A DNA stretch of 9,671 nucleotides from an uncultured Oscillospiraceae bacterium (lineage in GTDB: Bacteria > Bacillota > Clostridia > Oscillospirales > Oscillospiraceae). The position numbers and the translations under genes are program-made. Of the stretch, positions 1 through 6,206 are shown in pieces (position 1 is the stretch's first letter; every line of letters begins with the position of its first letter). The notes beneath the pieces are model-generated. The model was not told where the DNA came from. It made no database searches and saw nothing but the letters and a program-made list of their open reading frames with translations. The stretch covers positions 1 through 9,671 of the forward strand of contig CALWWH010000206.1 in the NCBI GenBank assembly GCA_944385195.1, written 5' to 3'.

Positions 1-9
1 GATAGCCAT
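1..9 (-). CDS. Possible start of the next minus-strand gene (5' end only)
   Basis: On the minus strand an ATG at 9-7 followed by GCT ATC (Met-Ala-Ile) is preceded by GAGGAG with about six bases between, a good ribosome binding site. Only three codons are inside the window, so the product cannot be identified. It lies 76 bases downstream of HPr. In many Firmicutes ptsI (enzyme I) follows HPr, but nothing visible here proves that. Confidence 0.4.
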
Positions 10-46
10 ATTCCACTCCTCTCAAATCAGCTCCGGTATGACAATG

Positions 47-74
47 AGCGGGCTGTTCCTGGGAACAGCCCGCT
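47..74 (-). terminator. Hairpin after the HPr gene
   Basis: A perfect inverted repeat, AGCGGGCTGTTCC and its complement with only TG between (in practice a 4-base loop), lies 11 bases beyond the HPr stop codon. The stem is GC-rich and very stable. The minus-strand bases after it (CATTGTCATACC) are not a clean T-run, so it could be an imperfect intrinsic terminator, a transcript-stabilising 3' end, or an attenuating hairpin before the gene that seems to start at base 9. Confidence 0.55.
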
Positions 75-85
75 ATAAGATACAA

Positions 86-349
86 TCAATCAGTGGTGGG
101 GTTTGCGATCAGCTCTACCAAAGCCTCGACTGCTTCCGTTTCATCGGAACCGCTGGCAATAATGTTGATCTCCATGTCACGGGTGATACCCATGGACAGG
201 ACGCCCAGCAGGCTCTTCGCATTGACGCGACGCTCATCTTTCTCAACCCAGATATTCGACTTGAACTCGTTGGCCTTCTGAATAAAGAATGTTGCGGGGC
301 GAGCGTGCAGTCCAACTTGATTTTTCACAGCTGCCGTCTTACTGTACAT
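86..349 (-). CDS. ptsH: HPr family phosphocarrier protein
   Basis: An 87-residue protein, the usual HPr length. HPr is the small cytoplasmic phosphocarrier of the PEP-dependent sugar phosphotransferase system: enzyme I phosphorylates a histidine, which passes the phosphate to EIIA domains. The active-site motif GLHARPA is at 13-19 with His15 exactly in place. KSLLG at 45-49 puts a serine at position 46, the residue that HPr kinase phosphorylates in Firmicutes so that HPr can act with CcpA in catabolite repression. His15 separates it from Crh, which lacks that histidine. The start is supported by AAAGGAG (359-365) nine bases upstream. It has its own promoter (398-426) and follows mutS2. A genome may carry more than one HPr paralogue, so whether this is the main one cannot be told here. 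Confidence 0.93.
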   Translation of the reverse strand: MYSKTAAVKNQVGLHARPATFFIQKANEFKSNIWVEKDERRVNAKSLLGVLSMGITRDMEINIIASGSDETEAVEALVELIANPTTD

Positions 350-397
350 GAATGGTCACTCCTTTAATATCCCTTAGAAACTTAAGAGTCTGAGCAT

Positions 398-426
398 ACT
401 ATAGCAGAATCCAAGTCATTCGTCAA
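398..426 (-). promoter_or_regulatory. Sigma-A type promoter for HPr
   Basis: On the minus strand, TTGACG (426-421) is followed after exactly 17 bases by TATAGT (403-398), preceded by TGC, which makes an extended -10. Five of six bases match consensus in each hexamer. Predicted transcription starts near 391, giving a leader of about 40 bases with the ribosome binding site at 359-365. It lies in the 158-base gap between the mutS2 stop and HPr, so HPr can be expressed independently of the upstream operon. Confidence 0.8.
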
Positions 427-507
427 TTATTTTTGAAAAATCCAGCGTGGCAGATTGCACGAAATTTCCACAGTTCCAAGGGCGGTTCTTTGTCCTCGGA
501 GAAATGA

Positions 508-2877
508 TCACTCTGAAAGCTGAACCACTGTAACGCCATCTTCCCCTTCGCCGTAGACCCCGAGCCGGAAGCCCACAATGTCTTTCCGGCGGCGCAGCGC
601 AGCTTGTACCGCCTTGCGGAGGGCGCCGGTCCCTTTGCCGTGGATGATCCGCACAGAAGCCAGGTTTCCCAAAATTGCATTATCGAGAAAAATCTCCATG
701 GTCTGGATGGCCTCATCTGTGGTCATACCGCGCAGATCGACTTCGGAGGCGCTGGGTGCCGCGCGGAGCTCACGATGGCTGCGCTCGATGATCTTTTTGA
801 CGCTGTTGGTCTCTGCCTCCAGCAAATAAACTTCGTCCGGCTTGGCAGTGATCTTCATAATTCCCGCTTGAAGCTGTAGCGAACCGTCTTTGTTCACAGC
901 CAAGACGGTGGCCTTGGAGCCAATTTTCAGCAGCTCCACCGTATCGCCCACTGCGATGGCGCGGGTGGGCGCCGGGCGCTCAACCTGCCGTCTTTTCTCG
1001 CCCAGCTGATCCTCTGCCTCATTGAGGCTGCGGCGCAGCTCGCTCTGCCGGGCGTTCAGCCCCTGGACGTCCAGATTGTCCTGCACCTGCTTGCGCATCT
1101 GCTTGATCTCTTCAAAGGCGCGATTTGCCGTCATACGGGCAGTCTCGATGATGCTCTGGGCCTCGGCGCGGGCCTTCTGAACCGCCTTTTCGCGTTCTCT
1201 GGCGATTTCTTCGGCATATTTATCCGCCTGTTTCTTCTGCTGCTCTGTCTCCAAGCGCAGGCGCTCCGCCTCCAGGCGGGCCTGCTCCATGGCCTGACGC
1301 TGCTGCTCCAGCTGATCCATCACATCCTCAAAGTTTAAGTCGGACTCGTTGACCAGATCGCGGGCATTTTTGATGATGTCCTCCGGCAGGCCCAGCCGCC
1401 GGGAGATGTTAAACGCGTTGGACTTGCCCGGAACGCCCACCAGCAGACGATAGGTAGGGCGCAGTGTCTCTACGTCAAACTCGCAGGAAGCATTGGTGAC
1501 CCGCGGTGTCTTCATGCCATAGACTTTCAATTCCGCGTAGTGGGTTGTGGCTGCAATGCGGGCCCCCATCTTACGGCAAAACTCAATGACAGAGATGGCC
1601 AGCGCCGCTCCTTCTGTGGGGTCGGTGCCTGCGCCCAGCTCATCGAAGAGGATCAAAGAGCTGCTGTCGCAGGTATTCACAATCTCGACGATGTTCTTCA
1701 TATGGCTGGAAAAAGTAGACAGCGACTGCTCAATGGACTGCTCGTCGCCGATATCTGCCAGCACAGCATCGAAAACGCTGATAAAGCTGCCGTCATCCAC
1801 AGGCAGATGCAGACCACACTCTGCCATCAAGGTCAGCAAACCGATGGTCTTGAGGGTCACCGTCTTGCCGCCGGTATTGGGTCCTGTGATGATCAGCGCG
1901 TCAAAATCCACTCCCAGGCTGACCGTGATGGGTATGCAGACCTTGCGGTCAATCAGCGGATGGCGGGCGCGCTTGAGATTGATGCTGCCGTCAGAGTGGA
2001 CAGCCGGTTCCAGTGCGTGCATCTCGTAGCTCAGCCGCGCCTTGGCAAAGATTAGGTCCAGCTGCACCAGCATTTCGTAGTCGGTGCTGATATCCTCCCG
2101 GTGGGCCGCCGCCTCGGCGGACAGCTCCGCCAGGATGCGCTCAATCTCCTTCTGTTCCTTGGACAGCAGCTCTCGAAGCTCATTGTTGGCGTTAACTGCC
2201 TGGATCGGTTCGATGAAGTAAGTGTTTCCGGAACCGGATACGTCGTGCACCAGGCCAGGAATGTCATTTTTGTGTTCGGCCCTGACCGGAACCACATAGC
2301 GGTCAGAGCGGATGGTGATGATATTCTCCTGGAGATACTTGGAATAGGTCGGCGAATTGATGATCTTCTGCAAGCTCTCACGAATCTTTGCGTTGGCCGC
2401 ACGGATGTGCCGCCGGATATCCGACAGCGCGCTGCTGGCGCTGTCGGATATCTCCTCCTCAGAGAGGATGGAATTGCTGATACGATCCTCCAGGTACTTA
2501 TTGGGCGTCAATTCAAAGAATAACGGGTCGAGCACCGTACTCTCAGAGCCGTCAGCATAGGCTTTGACAGTCCGGGTGCAGCGCAGGACGCCTGCAATGC
2601 GCAGCAGCTCCGCAGGGTTCAGACTGCCGCCGCGGTCGGCACGGCTAAGGGAGGCTGCCACGGGCTTCAGATCCTGAAAGCCGGGGGTGCCTTTTTTCTC
2701 TACCAGTTTACAGGCAGCGCTGGTCTGCCGCAGCAGGTCGCGGACCTCCTCTGCCTCATGCTCTGGCTGTAGGGCCAGGGCCCGCTCCTTGGCCTCTTCA
2801 CTGACGGCAGCCTTTGCCAGCAGGGCCAGAACCCTGTCCAGCTCCAGCGTCGTCAAAGATTTTTCGTTCAAGTTCAT
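508..2877 (-). CDS. mutS2: MutS2: MutS-family ATPase with C-terminal Smr domain
   Basis: At 789 residues this is the normal MutS2 length. The N-terminal half is the MutS core/lever region without the mismatch-recognition domain. The ATPase follows, with Walker A GPNTGGKT at 332-339 and Walker B ending FDE at 411-413, then GAGTDPTEG. A long charged coiled coil rich in Glu, Gln, Arg and Ala (about 520-635) comes next, then a KOW-like segment and an Smr domain from about 710. The Smr domain has VDLRG (713-717) and HGKGTG (746-751), its nuclease motifs. MutS2 proteins are known to suppress recombination, and in Bacillus to split collided ribosomes (RqcU); which role applies here cannot be read from the sequence. 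GGAGAG lies just before the ATG. It starts 21 bases after the recO stop, so it is probably cotranscribed. No convincing terminator follows it before HPr. Confidence 0.95.
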   Translation of the reverse strand: MNLNEKSLTTLELDRVLALLAKAAVSEEAKERALALQPEHEAEEVRDLLRQTSAACKLVEKKGTPGFQDLKPVAASLSRADRGGSLNPAELLRIAGVLRCTRTVKAYADGSESTVLDPLFFELTPNKYLEDRISNSILSEEEISDSASSALSDIRRHIRAANAKIRESLQKIINSPTYSKYLQENIITIRSDRYVVPVRAEHKNDIPGLVHDVSGSGNTYFIEPIQAVNANNELRELLSKEQKEIERILAELSAEAAAHREDISTDYEMLVQLDLIFAKARLSYEMHALEPAVHSDGSINLKRARHPLIDRKVCIPITVSLGVDFDALIITGPNTGGKTVTLKTIGLLTLMAECGLHLPVDDGSFISVFDAVLADIGDEQSIEQSLSTFSSHMKNIVEIVNTCDSSSLILFDELGAGTDPTEGAALAISVIEFCRKMGARIAATTHYAELKVYGMKTPRVTNASCEFDVETLRPTYRLLVGVPGKSNAFNISRRLGLPEDIIKNARDLVNESDLNFEDVMDQLEQQRQAMEQARLEAERLRLETEQQKKQADKYAEEIAREREKAVQKARAEAQSIIETARMTANRAFEEIKQMRKQVQDNLDVQGLNARQSELRRSLNEAEDQLGEKRRQVERPAPTRAIAVGDTVELLKIGSKATVLAVNKDGSLQLQAGIMKITAKPDEVYLLEAETNSVKKIIERSHRELRAAPSASEVDLRGMTTDEAIQTMEIFLDNAILGNLASVRIIHGKGTGALRKAVQAALRRRKDIVGFRLGVYGEGEDGVTVVQLSE
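2416..2452. repeat. Perfect 15-bp inverted repeat inside mutS2
   Basis: The arm GATATCCGACAGCGC (2416-2430) is repeated exactly in inverse at 2438-2452, with a 7-base spacer GCTGCTG. It lies in mutS2 codons that encode a Ser/Asp/Ala-rich stretch (ISDSAS...SDIRR), which fits the family at that place, so it is genuine coding sequence. In mRNA it would form a stable hairpin about 430-460 bases into the gene. Function is unknown, and it may simply follow from the repeated Ser-Asp codons. Confidence 0.85.
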
Positions 2878-2898
2878 AAGTACTCTCCAAGCTGCCTC

Positions 2899-3654
2899 TT
2901 AGCCCATAGGGGTCAATCGCAGCGATTTATAGAAATCCAGCGCAGAAAATCCGCGCTCCAATTGTGTCAGCAAAAAGGTCTCCACTGCCGCTGCCAGACA
3001 CTCGGCAGAGTCTGCCGGTAATTCAAAACGGAACAGTCGCTCCAAGGGCGCAGAGCAGATAAAACGCATTGCATCCAGCGCGCCTGGTGTCAAAGGCATA
3101 CTCAACCCCGGGTCCAGATGTGGTTTGCAGCCCGCGCAATGCAGGACGCCCTGGCTGACATGGAATCGATCCGGATACTCCGCTCCGCAGACAGCGCAGC
3201 CCTCCAGTGCGGGCGCATAGCCTGCCATGCACAGCAGTCGCAATTCCGCCGCCGCCTTGACCAGCGTCTGCGGCCGATCCAGTCGCGAGAGCGCATCGAG
3301 TGCCAATAGCAGCAGCCGCAGCAGGCTCGGATCATTGGCATCCGCTCTGGTCAGGCTCTCTCCCAGCTGCGCCAGATACGAACCAAGACTCAGCTTGTCC
3401 AGGTCAGTGCGCAGCCCTTGAAAGGACTCCAGCAGCTCTGCCTCTGTCACGGTGATAAAATTCCCACGCTCCAGGAGCGTAAACTCGCCGTATGACAGCA
3501 GCTGGCAGGCGCTCTTGAGCCGGCTGCTGCGGCTGCGGACCCCTCGTGCCCGGGCGGTCAGGCAGCCGTAATCCTGCGTCAGGAGGGTCAGCAGTTTATC
3601 CGCATCCTGATACGCCACCTCGCGCAGCACCAGGGCATTGGTTTTCAGATACAT
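2899..3654 (-). CDS. recO: DNA repair protein RecO
   Basis: A 251-residue protein, typical RecO length. RecO works with RecR, and usually RecF, to load RecA onto SSB-coated single-stranded DNA during gap repair. The N-terminal 80 residues have the OB-fold pattern of the family (ALVLREVAYQDADKLLTLLT). A zinc-finger pattern CxxC-(16)-CxxC uses Cys153, Cys156, Cys173 and Cys176. I place the start at the ATG at 3654. An in-frame TTG at 3660 is only three bases from the GGAGG at 3664-3668, whereas the ATG is nine bases from it. The beginning overlaps the end of the yqzL-like gene by 59 bases in another frame, so translation may be coupled. The next gene is mutS2. Confidence 0.93.
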   Translation of the reverse strand: MYLKTNALVLREVAYQDADKLLTLLTQDYGCLTARARGVRSRSSRLKSACQLLSYGEFTLLERGNFITVTEAELLESFQGLRTDLDKLSLGSYLAQLGESLTRADANDPSLLRLLLLALDALSRLDRPQTLVKAAAELRLLCMAGYAPALEGCAVCGAEYPDRFHVSQGVLHCAGCKPHLDPGLSMPLTPGALDAMRFICSAPLERLFRFELPADSAECLAAAVETFLLTQLERGFSALDFYKSLRLTPMG

Positions 3655-3754
3655 TCGCAACAGCCTCCACGGTCCGGCTCAGCTGCCGGTAGGCAAGATA
3701 AGCCTCCGGTGCTCCGGTCTCCAGAAACAGGTACCACCAATCTTTAGGTTCCAC
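3596..3754 (-). CDS. yqzL: Small YqzL-like protein, GTG start, overlapping recO
   Basis: A 52-residue reading frame begins at GTG (3754-3752) and ends at TAA (3598-3596), inside recO. The N-terminus (MEPKDWWYLFLETGAPEAYL, then AYRQL) shows the aromatic W..F..TG...AYL pattern that I associate with YqzL proteins, which are about 45-50 residues long. In Bacillus yqzL also sits between era and recO, so position supports the call. AAGGAGGG (3762-3769) is seven bases before the GTG. The ATG directly after that site opens only a five-codon frame, so GTG is the sensible start. The last 20 or so residues are Gly/Ala/Ser-rich and lie over recO, and may be less conserved. The function of YqzL is not known to me. 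Confidence 0.72.
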   Translation of the reverse strand: MEPKDWWYLFLETGAPEAYLAYRQLSRTVEAVANVSENQCPGAARGGVSGCG

Positions 3755-3761
3755 TGCGCAT

Positions 3762-3769
3762 CCCTCCTT
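3762..3769 (-). promoter_or_regulatory. Ribosome binding site that fixes the yqzL GTG start
   Basis: AAGGAGGG on the minus strand is nearly a full anti-SD match and lies seven bases before the GTG. The ATG touching its 3' edge has no spacing and is followed by a stop after five codons. A site this strong between era and recO is good evidence that a small gene is translated here. Confidence 0.75.
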
Positions 3770-3820
3770 GCGGGGATAGCATACGCCATTTGCGCTGTCG
3801 AAATCCTAGGAAAATGATGC

Positions 3821-4705
3821 TTATTCGTAACCAAAGTTGCGAATCAGGTAGCTGTTGTCGCGCCAGTTTTCCTTCACGCGGACCCAGGTTTCCAGATAGG
3901 TCTTCATGCCCATAAAGCGCTCAATGTCCGCTCTGGCCTGGGTAGAGATCTTCTTGAGCATCGCGCCCTGTTTGCCGATGATAATCCCCTTGTGGCTGGC
4001 TTTTTCACAATAAATGGTAGCCTCCACGTCCAGGATTCCGTTGTCTCGCTCCGAAAACTTGGTAATTTCAACGGCCGTGCCATGGGGGATTTCCCGGTCC
4101 AGGTTCCACAAAAGCTTCTCGCGGATGATCTCCGCCACAACCTGCTTCTCCGGCTGATCGGAGTTCATATCCTCCGGGAATAGATGCGGGCCCTCGACGG
4201 CATACTTCTCCAGCTCCTTGAGCAGCACATCCGTCCCCTGCCTATTGCGGGCAGAGATAGGGATGATGGCGTCAAAGTCCATAGCCTCGCTGTAGATGGC
4301 GATGATCTCAAGGAGCTTCTCCTTCTCCTCCAGCGTATCAATTTTATTAATGACGAGGATTGTGGGCATGTTTTCCGCCTTCAGCTGCTCCAGCAACAGC
4401 CTCTCCTGCGTGCCGATGTTGGCAATGGGCTCCACCAGCAGCAAGACCACGTCCACGTCCGCAACGCTCTGACGCACCACGTCGACCATAAAGTCGCCCA
4501 GACGGGTACGAGCCTTGTGAAAGCCCGGCGTGTCCATGAAAATGTACTGGTTCTGGCCTTGGTTGACCACGCCCGTGATACGGTTGCGGGTGGTCTGCGG
4601 CTTATTGGATACAATAGAGATTTTCTCCCCCACCAGCGCGTTGAGCAGGGTAGACTTTCCTACGTTGGGCCGCCCAGCGATGGTGATCATTGCAGTTTTT
4701 GTCAT
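3821..4705 (-). CDS. era: GTPase Era
   Basis: At 294 residues this is the standard Era length. Era is a GTPase that binds the 3' end of 16S rRNA and assists maturation of the small ribosomal subunit. The G1 motif GRPNVGKS is at 11-18, the switch region has PQTTRNR (36-42), G3 is DTPG (58-61), G4 is NKID (120-123) and G5 is SA (151-152). The C-terminal KH domain has the GKQG loop at 244-247. The ATG overlaps the ybeY stop codon (ATGA), and AAGGAG lies seven bases upstream, so translation is probably coupled to ybeY. YbeY and Era are functionally linked in rRNA maturation in other bacteria, which fits their pairing. A gap of 66 bases separates it from the yqzL-like gene. Confidence 0.97.
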   Translation of the reverse strand: MTKTAMITIAGRPNVGKSTLLNALVGEKISIVSNKPQTTRNRITGVVNQGQNQYIFMDTPGFHKARTRLGDFMVDVVRQSVADVDVVLLLVEPIANIGTQERLLLEQLKAENMPTILVINKIDTLEEKEKLLEIIAIYSEAMDFDAIIPISARNRQGTDVLLKELEKYAVEGPHLFPEDMNSDQPEKQVVAEIIREKLLWNLDREIPHGTAVEITKFSERDNGILDVEATIYCEKASHKGIIIGKQGAMLKKISTQARADIERFMGMKTYLETWVRVKENWRDNSYLIRNFGYE

Positions 4706-5214
4706 TGGTGTTCTCCTTCTGCGGCCTCCCGCTGCAAATCCAGCTGGGCAAGGATTGCCTCCTCTCGCTGGCGCATCTGTTGTTTCATCGGCCCGTCGTC
4801 CATGTGGTCGTAGCCCAACAGATGCAGGACCGAGTGCACCGCCAAATACCCCGCCTCGCGGCGGACGCTGTGGCCGTATTCCTTTGCCTGGGCGCGGATG
4901 CGTTCATAGGACAGGGCCATATCACCCAGCGGCACCAGACCGGTATCCGGGTCTGCCTCCTCCTCTAAATTCTCCAGCAGCGCCCCCGGCACCAGATCAA
5001 ACATCGGAAAGCTCAGCACATCCGTGGGCGCATCAATGCCCCGCTGGTCCCGGTTGATCTCCCGGATGCCCGCATCATCGGTGATGAGGACGTTGATCTC
5101 ACAGGCGGCCTGCACGCCTTCTGCCTCCAAAGCCGCGCGGATACAGCGGCGCAAGTGCGCTTGGACCTCCTTGAGGGCCCCAGCCTCAGATTCGATCAGA
5201 ATCTTATGGTTCAT
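4702..5214 (-). CDS. ybeY: Endoribonuclease YbeY (rRNA maturation factor)
   Basis: A 170-residue metal-dependent single-strand endoribonuclease involved in 16S rRNA 3'-end maturation and ribosome quality control. The signature HSVLHLLGYDH at 127-137 supplies the three zinc-binding histidines (127, 131, 137). The conserved TDVLSFP segment is at 64-70. Its ATG overlaps the phoH stop codon as ATGA, and its own stop overlaps the era start in the same way, so phoH, ybeY and era form a chain of 4-base overlaps. A phoH-ybeY pair is also seen in distant bacteria such as E. coli (ybeZ-ybeY), which supports a shared role in RNA handling. Confidence 0.96.
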   Translation of the reverse strand: MNHKILIESEAGALKEVQAHLRRCIRAALEAEGVQAACEINVLITDDAGIREINRDQRGIDAPTDVLSFPMFDLVPGALLENLEEEADPDTGLVPLGDMALSYERIRAQAKEYGHSVRREAGYLAVHSVLHLLGYDHMDDGPMKQQMRQREEAILAQLDLQREAAEGEHQ

Positions 5215-6206
5215 TTTCTCTTGTACCTCTTTGTCTGGTTGCTGACCGCGGCCTTTTCCATTTTCTCATAAGCCGCAATGATGCGCTGTACCAGCACATG
5301 GCGCACCACGTCAGAGGCTGTCAAGCGGCAGATGGCAATATCTTCAACGCCGTCCAGGATGCGCACCGCATCCTTCAGGCCGCTGGTCTTGTCGGCGGGC
5401 AGATCAATCTGCGTCACATCGCCGGTAATGACGATCTTAGAGTTAAAGCCCAAGCGGGTCAGGAACATTTTCATCTGCTCCCGGGTGGTATTTTGCGCCT
5501 CGTCGAGGATGATGAAACTGTCATCCAACGTCCGGCCGCGCATATATGCCAGCGGCGCAACTTCGATGTTGCCCTTCTCCAGATATTTCTGATAAGCCTC
5601 CACGCCCAGCATATCAAACAGCGCATCATACAGCGGGCGCAGATAGGGATCAACTTTATTCTGAAGGTCTCCTGGCAGGAAGCCCAGCCGCTCGCCAGCC
5701 TCCACCGCCGGACGGGTCAGGATGATGCGGTTGACCTTCTTCTCCCGGAAAGCGGCCACCGCCGCTGCCACTGCCAGGTAGGTCTTTCCAGTACCGGCAG
5801 GGCCGACACCGATGGTGATGGTGTTCCTCTGGATGGCTTCGATATACTTCTGCTGGCCCAGCGTCTTTGCCTTGATAGGCTTCCCCTTGGCCGTGACACA
5901 GACCACATTGCCGGCCAGCTCGGTAATCTTTTCGTCGTTGCCCTTTTTGACCATGTCAATCAAGTAACGGACATTCTGCTCAGTAATGCTCTCGCCTTTG
6001 CTCGCCAGGAATAGCAACCCATTGAGCGCACGGGCGCCGCGGTCGGCCTCCTCCGGGTTTCCGGTGACCTTGAGCTCAGTCCCCCGGGCAATGATGTGGA
6101 CGTTCAGTTCCTGTTCGATGCGCTTAATGTTCTCGTCAAAGGAGCCAAAGACATCGATCAGCTGCTCCATACGTTCAGCATTGACAGTAATTTCAGCCAC
6201 GTTCAT
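5211..6206 (-). CDS. phoH: PhoH family NTPase (YbeZ-like)
   Basis: A 331-residue cytoplasmic ATPase. Residues about 1-90 form the small N-terminal region usual in long PhoH proteins. Walker A GPAGTGKT is at 135-142, and Walker B IILDEAQNTT follows with Asp235 and Glu236. TGDVTQIDLP (261-270) is the strongly conserved sensor-like segment. The biochemical role is not settled; an RNA helicase or ribosome-linked NTPase acting with YbeY is the usual proposal. The open frame extends 43 codons further upstream, but that stretch is Arg/Gly/Cys-rich and runs under yqfD in another frame. I therefore start at the ATG at 6206, where MNVAEITV begins. Its site AAAGGAAG is close (GG only three bases from ATG), and the start overlaps the yqfD end by 14 bases, so coupling to yqfD translation is likely. 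Confidence 0.94.
   Translation of the reverse strand: MNVAEITVNAERMEQLIDVFGSFDENIKRIEQELNVHIIARGTELKVTGNPEEADRGARALNGLLFLASKGESITEQNVRYLIDMVKKGNDEKITELAGNVVCVTAKGKPIKAKTLGQQKYIEAIQRNTITIGVGPAGTGKTYLAVAAAVAAFREKKVNRIILTRPAVEAGERLGFLPGDLQNKVDPYLRPLYDALFDMLGVEAYQKYLEKGNIEVAPLAYMRGRTLDDSFIILDEAQNTTREQMKMFLTRLGFNSKIVITGDVTQIDLPADKTSGLKDAVRILDGVEDIAICRLTASDVVRHVLVQRIIAAYEKMEKAAVSNQTKRYKRK

Noticed and set aside
440..507. Terminator for mutS2 in the gap before HPr
   Set aside because: Only a 4-5 bp GTGG/CCAC pairing with a long loop is available before the short T-run, not enough for an intrinsic terminator.
1540..2055. Two plus-strand open frames (160-171 residues) opposite mutS2
   Set aside because: They cover the conserved mutS2 ATPase region in antisense. 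Two overlapping frames in the same place is a usual by-product of codon bias.
4184..4813. Plus-strand open frame (209 residues) opposite era and ybeY
   Set aside because: Antisense shadow spanning two well-identified genes, with shadow-like composition and no domain.
5298..6014. Long plus-strand open frame (238 residues) opposite phoH
   Set aside because: It lies entirely antisense to phoH, whose Walker motifs are intact. It is rich in His, Gln, Asp and Arg, typical of the complement of a GC-rich gene, and has no recognisable domain.
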